Shown: in pieces, positions 60,544 through 64,000 of the stretch
How positions within the stretch are numbered: position 1 is the stretch's first letter
How the letters are laid out: each line of letters starts with the position of its first letter
Source: an uncultured Aquimarina sp.
GTDB lineage: Bacteria; Bacteroidota; Bacteroidia; Flavobacteriales; Flavobacteriaceae
Assembly (NCBI GenBank): GCA_947497175.1
Contig: CANMFM010000003.1
Location: forward strand, 186,001-250,000
Direction: 5' to 3'
Length of the DNA: 64,000 nucleotides
Made by a program: the position numbers and the translations under genes
The notes under the pieces: model-generated
Seen by the model: the letters and a program-made list of their open reading frames with translations, nothing else
Databases searched by the model: none
What the model was told of the DNA's origin: nothing

Positions 60544-61434
60544 TTAAAACAACTTTAAATCATCTGTATCATGCCCTGGTAAGCTTAGTTTTGTATTCAG
60601 ATGTTTATTTAACGCTACAATTAAATATTTAGACAATAATGGAGATTCTTTTTCTATGTTTTGATGTACAAAAAAATGAATGTGATTAATGCCCTGTTCT
60701 TTCCAGGATTTGAGTCTTTCTACCCAAACATCTAATCGATCATAATCTGTTGGATGATTAGCCCCCACATATCTAATAAAGGCTTCGTCATTGGTAAGTC
60801 GCATATGTAACAAATCTCTCCTACCCGCAGTATCTGTGATAATATTTGCTACATTATTTTCTTCAAGAAGCGTATACAACTCATTTGCAATCTGTTGATC
60901 ATTAAACCAATCTGTATGCCTAAACTCCACCGCTAACCGTATTTCTTTAGGCCATTGTTCTATAAAATGTAGAACCCTATCAAAATTTTTAGGTGCAAAG
61001 TTACCATGCATCTGTAAAAAAATAGTGCCTAATTTCTCTTTAAGATGCACTGCACATGATAAATATTGATCAACATACGGTTGCACATCCTCATTTAAAC
61101 GCTTTAAATGAGAGATGTTCTGTACAAGTTTTGGAAAAAACTTAAATCCTTCCGGCGTTTTCTCATACCATTTTTGAAATTGCTCTTCCGGAAATATCCT
61201 GTAAAAAGTGGCATTCAACTCAATACTATTAAACTGCCTTGAATAATACTCAAGCTCGTCCTTGGTTCCTCGTGGATAGAATCCTTTTAAATCCTGTCTA
61301 TTCCACTTAGCACAACCAACGTAAACTGATAACTCCTCTTTACTGCTCTTATTTAAAACCTTTTGAGTGCCTTTATGATCTTGTGGTAATGTGAAGTCAA
61401 TATGTTCTGGATGATCTACTTTGCCGAATTGCAT
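60544..61434 (-). CDS. DUF72 family protein
   Basis: A 296-residue TIM-barrel-like protein of DUF72. Landmarks are VYVGCAKWNRQDLKGFYPRG (about residues 37-56), YSRQFNSIELNATFYRIF, GTIFLQMHGNFAPKN and LAVEFRHTDWFND, followed by LHMRLTNDEAFIRYVG and HIHFFVHQNIE. The family is widespread, structurally similar to sugar or endonuclease IV-like enzymes, with no firm activity. It is single and monocistronic here. The first 35 residues are a common N-terminal extension in Bacteroidetes. Confidence 0.92.
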   Translation of the reverse strand: MQFGKVDHPEHIDFTLPQDHKGTQKVLNKSSKEELSVYVGCAKWNRQDLKGFYPRGTKDELEYYSRQFNSIELNATFYRIFPEEQFQKWYEKTPEGFKFFPKLVQNISHLKRLNEDVQPYVDQYLSCAVHLKEKLGTIFLQMHGNFAPKNFDRVLHFIEQWPKEIRLAVEFRHTDWFNDQQIANELYTLLEENNVANIITDTAGRRDLLHMRLTNDEAFIRYVGANHPTDYDRLDVWVERLKSWKEQGINHIHFFVHQNIEKESPLLSKYLIVALNKHLNTKLSLPGHDTDDLKLF

Positions 61435-61516
61435 ATATGAAAAGAATTAATAAAAAGTGTAACAAAAGTATAACTCGAATGACTAATTTTACAAAACAAC
61501 ATAAAAAATTACAATA

Positions 61517-62272
61517 ATGAGTGCTTTAAAATCAATTTTGGTAGCTTTAATATTGGCTATTACGACATCATTTCACGCACAAACTGCAGATGAAATACTG
61601 AACAACTACTTCGAAAACACTGGTGGTAAAGATAACTGGGAAAAACTAAAAGGAATAGAGATGGTTGGTGTGATGAAAATGCAGGGAATGGAAATCCCAT
61701 TTGATCAAATATCCACAAAAGATGGTAAACAAGTTGTTTCTATAGAACTTCAAGGTAATAAAATGGTTTGGTCTGCTTTTGATGGTGAAACCTCTTGGCA
61801 AAGAAATCAAATGACAATGGAGCCAGAGAAAAGTGATAATGAAGCTACCGAAAACATGAAAAAACAAGCCAAAGATTTTCCAGATCCATTTTTAAACTAT
61901 AAAGAAAAAGGATACACTGTAGAGTTGATTGGAAAAGAAACTGTAGATGGAACAGAAACTTTCAAAATAAAATTAACCAAAGATCCTATTACTATTAATG
62001 GTGAGTCTAGGCCAAATATATCACATTACTATTTTGACTCAGAAAATTATGTACCTATTATTGTAGAATCAGAAATTAATGATGGCCCAATGAAAGGTCA
62101 GATCGCAAAGTCTTCTATTAGTGATTACCAAGAAGTAAATGGAGTGTATTTTCCATTTACTATTACTAATCAATTTCAAACAATGAGCTTTAAAGACATT
62201 AAACTCGATCCTGAAGTAGACACTGCAATTTTCGCCTTTCCAGAAAAAACAGTAGAAGAAAAAAAGGAATAA
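61517..62272 (+). CDS. Outer-membrane lipoprotein-sorting-like periplasmic protein
   Basis: A 251-residue protein with signal peptide (ILVALILAITTSFHAQ). The mature chain follows the LolA-like/COG2834 pattern used in flavobacterial proteins: ADEILNNYFENTGGKDNWEK (about 24-43), MVGVMKMQGMEIPFDQISTK, ETSWQRNQMTMEPEKSDNEA, DFPDPFLNYKEKGYTVELIG and YYFDSENYVPIIVE. The family includes carriers of lipids or proteases' partners. A hairpin terminator follows, and the sortilin-like gene begins 72 bp further on. Confidence 0.88.
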   Translation: MSALKSILVALILAITTSFHAQTADEILNNYFENTGGKDNWEKLKGIEMVGVMKMQGMEIPFDQISTKDGKQVVSIELQGNKMVWSAFDGETSWQRNQMTMEPEKSDNEATENMKKQAKDFPDPFLNYKEKGYTVELIGKETVDGTETFKIKLTKDPITINGESRPNISHYYFDSENYVPIIVESEINDGPMKGQIAKSSISDYQEVNGVYFPFTITNQFQTMSFKDIKLDPEVDTAIFAFPEKTVEEKKE

Positions 62273-62287
62273 ATAAAATACACTACG

Positions 62288-62316
62288 AATCCCCAATGCA
62301 ACTATTGGGGATTTTT
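62288..62316 (+). terminator. Intrinsic terminator after the LolA-like gene
   Basis: AATCCCCAAT (62288-62297) pairs with ATTGGGGATT (62304-62313) around GCAACT, followed by TTT. It lies 15 nt beyond the stop codon and separates this gene from the sortilin-like gene. Confidence 0.85.
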
Positions 62317-62344
62317 AATTCACATCAAATCAATTAATGTAATC

Positions 62345-64000
62345 ATGAACAAAAAAATTATTTTTGGAGCATTAAGCATACTCTTGTCTTTAAGTATGCA
62401 AGCACAAGAGATCGTTCTTAAGGGGAAAGAACTTTTTGGTAATTTAGAAGCTCGACAAATTGGTCCTGCTCTTATGAGTGGTAGAATTATTGACCTGGAA
62501 AATCATCCAACCAATAGTAGAATACTTTATGCGGGTACCGCAGGTGGTGGTGTATGGAAATCATCAAACGGAGGTGCAAGTTTTGTTTCTATCTTCGACA
62601 AACATGCACAATCTATTGGTGTAGTTGCAGTAGATCCCAATGACCCGGATAATACTATATGGGTAGGTACCGGAGAAATATGGACCAGAAATAGTGTTTC
62701 TGTCGGAGATGGTTTATATAAATCTACCGATGGTGGAGCAAACTGGAAAAAGATGGGTTTCGAAAACTCTGAACGCATAAGTAGTATAGAAATAAATCCT
62801 AATAACTCTAACGAAATTTATGTTGCGGTTATGGGAGCATTGTGGGGAGATAGTGAAGAGCGAGGAATTTACAAAACAACAGATGGTGGCAAAACCTGGA
62901 ATAAAATATTATATACAAACCAAAAAACCGGGGCTAGTGATCTAATCATGGATCCATCCAACCCCAATGTTCTGTACGCTTCAATGTGGGAATTTAGAAG
63001 AACAGCTTGGGGCTTTAATTCTGGTGGGCCCAATAGTGCCTTGTATAAATCTACTGATGCAGGTAAAACATGGAATAAAATCCATAATGGTTTCCCCGCT
63101 GGCGATTTAGGTAGATTTGCAATTGCCGTTGCTCCTTCTAACCCAAAAATCGTTTATGCCGTAGTAGAAAGTAAAGAAGATAAAGGATTGTACAGATCTG
63201 ATGATGCAGGCGCTAATTGGAAATTGTTGAACTCAGATTTTGAGTTGGTTGTTAGACCGTTTTACTTTTCAAGAGTAGTTGTAGATCCAAAAAATCCGGA
63301 TATTCTAATCAAAGGAGGTTTTTTAGGCTCTATCTCTCGCGATGGAGGAAAAACCTTTAAGGCCTTAACCCCACTTACAGGAGCTTTAAAACTTCATCCG
63401 GATATCCATGATGTTGTATTTGATATTAACGATTCTGATCGATTGTATGTGGGAACAGATGGGGGTGTATACAGAAGTTGGGATAGTGCAGGTACTTTTG
63501 ATATGGTTGATAACTTACCCGTATCACAGTTTTATCATATTAGCGTAGATAATGATGATCCCTATAATATCTATGGAGGTCTTCAGGATAATGGGTCCTG
63601 GTGGGGTCCCTCTTCTTCTCCCGGAGGTATTGAAGCCCGGGACTGGAACCCTGTAGGTGCAGGTGATGGATTTAGAGTTTTAAGACACCCAACAAAACGT
63701 ATCATCTATTCTGAAATGCAGGGTGCACAAAATGTTTGGAGGTACGATATGGACAAAAATTACACCAAAAATATTCAACCACTGCCTATAAAAGGAGAAG
63801 CCGATTTACGCTTTAACTGGAATGCCCCTATAGCCGTTAGCAATCATCAGCCTGATCGATTTTATATCGGAAGTCAATTCTTGCATGTTAGTGAGGATAT
63901 GGGAGACAATTGGAAAAAAATATCTCCAGACCTTACTACTAATGACCCGGCAAAACAAGATAAAGAATCCGGAGGAATTTCTACAGATAAATCAGGTGCA
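62345..64000 (+). CDS. Sortilin/VPS10-like multi-bladed propeller, C-terminus beyond window
   Basis: The gene starts at ATG 62345 and runs off the right edge with 552 codons in view. The signal peptide is IIFGALSILLSLSMQAQ. The chain is a series of sialidase/BNR-like blades with repeated SxDGGxxW motifs (SSNGGASF, STDGGANWKK, TTDGGKTWNK, STDAGKTWNK, SRDGGKTFKA, GDNWKK). This is the architecture of the large exported glycosyl-hydrolase-like or VPS10-type proteins of Flavobacteriia, which are thought to bind or process polymers at the cell surface. No catalytic acid could be assigned. Confidence 0.9.
   Translation, partial: MNKKIIFGALSILLSLSMQAQEIVLKGKELFGNLEARQIGPALMSGRIIDLENHPTNSRILYAGTAGGGVWKSSNGGASFVSIFDKHAQSIGVVAVDPNDPDNTIWVGTGEIWTRNSVSVGDGLYKSTDGGANWKKMGFENSERISSIEINPNNSNEIYVAVMGALWGDSEERGIYKTTDGGKTWNKILYTNQKTGASDLIMDPSNPNVLYASMWEFRRTAWGFNSGGPNSALYKSTDAGKTWNKIHNGFPAGDLGRFAIAVAPSNPKIVYAVVESKEDKGLYRSDDAGANWKLLNSDFELVVRPFYFSRVVVDPKNPDILIKGGFLGSISRDGGKTFKALTPLTGALKLHPDIHDVVFDINDSDRLYVGTDGGVYRSWDSAGTFDMVDNLPVSQFYHISVDNDDPYNIYGGLQDNGSWWGPSSSPGGIEARDWNPVGAGDGFRVLRHPTKRIIYSEMQGAQNVWRYDMDKNYTKNIQPLPIKGEADLRFNWNAPIAVSNHQPDRFYIGSQFLHVSEDMGDNWKKISPDLTTNDPAKQDKESGGISTDKSGA

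Noticed and set aside
1..64000. CRISPR array or tRNA/rRNA genes.
   Set aside because: The repeated 18-mer is dispersed, always in promoter position and without regular spacers. No cloverleaf or rRNA-like sequence was recognised by eye.

Overview
The window is low-GC DNA from a marine-type member of the Flavobacteriaceae (Bacteroidetes), probably Aquimarina, Kordia or a close relative; the genus is an inference. The evidence is very high A+T, promoters with a -7 box of the Bacteroidetes type (TAnnTTTG), many lipoproteins, TPR-containing HisKA_3 kinases, a glycine-glycine leader peptide of the Bacteroidetes type, and families common in this group (DUF7660, DUF1905, SUKH, PD40, DUF72, sortilin-like propellers). 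No rRNA, tRNA or CRISPR array was recognised.

Layout. 1-5.6 kb: the end of an AraC regulator and three tandem paralogous leucine-rich-repeat lipoproteins carrying one, two and three copies of an Ig-like domain. 6-12.2 kb: small orphan genes, a GNAT acetyltransferase, a PLP decarboxylase, an AraC regulator and an alpha/beta hydrolase. 12.2-31 kb: an accessory block in which every gene lies on the minus strand. It holds immunity-like proteins (SUKH, Imm11-like, DUF7660), an Ada/2OG-oxygenase alkylation-repair operon with a broken alkB, a cupin, a DJ-1 protein, an epoxide hydrolase, a phosphoesterase, a PdxH-like oxidase and many pseudogenes. Genes are separated by imperfect palindromes with ends like attC sites, so the block resembles a cassette array with no integrase in view. 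31-37 kb: a MarR-controlled SDR/MMPL/LolA-like/DUF1302 envelope operon. 37-40.8 kb: decayed lipoprotein and hypothetical genes. 41-44.2 kb: a TPR histidine kinase, a LuxR response regulator and a GG-leader peptide. 44.4-51.2 kb: small membrane proteins, a broken lipoprotein, an integrase remnant and a DUF5655 remnant. 51.2-64 kb: more ordinary chromosomal genes (AraC, DUF1761, PD40, DUF3052, a FAD/NAD(P) protein, a PAS kinase with CheY partner, a DEAD-box helicase, DUF72, a LolA-like protein and a sortilin-like propeller that runs off the end).

The most striking signal is an 18-bp element, TTTCACTGAAAACAGGGG. It recurs about 14 times between 2 and 46.4 kb, nearly always upstream of a gene and pointing into it. 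In most copies a -7-like box lies exactly 22 nt downstream. The core approximates an inverted repeat CACTG-N4-CAGTG, and its centre falls near -41, where a class II activator would bind. One copy drives the GG-leader peptide gene next to the TPR kinase/LuxR regulator pair. My working hypothesis is a peptide- or kinase-responsive regulon covering surface lipoproteins, immunity-like genes and small membrane proteins.

At least ten genes are interrupted by in-frame stops or frameshifts, so the accessory parts are decaying.
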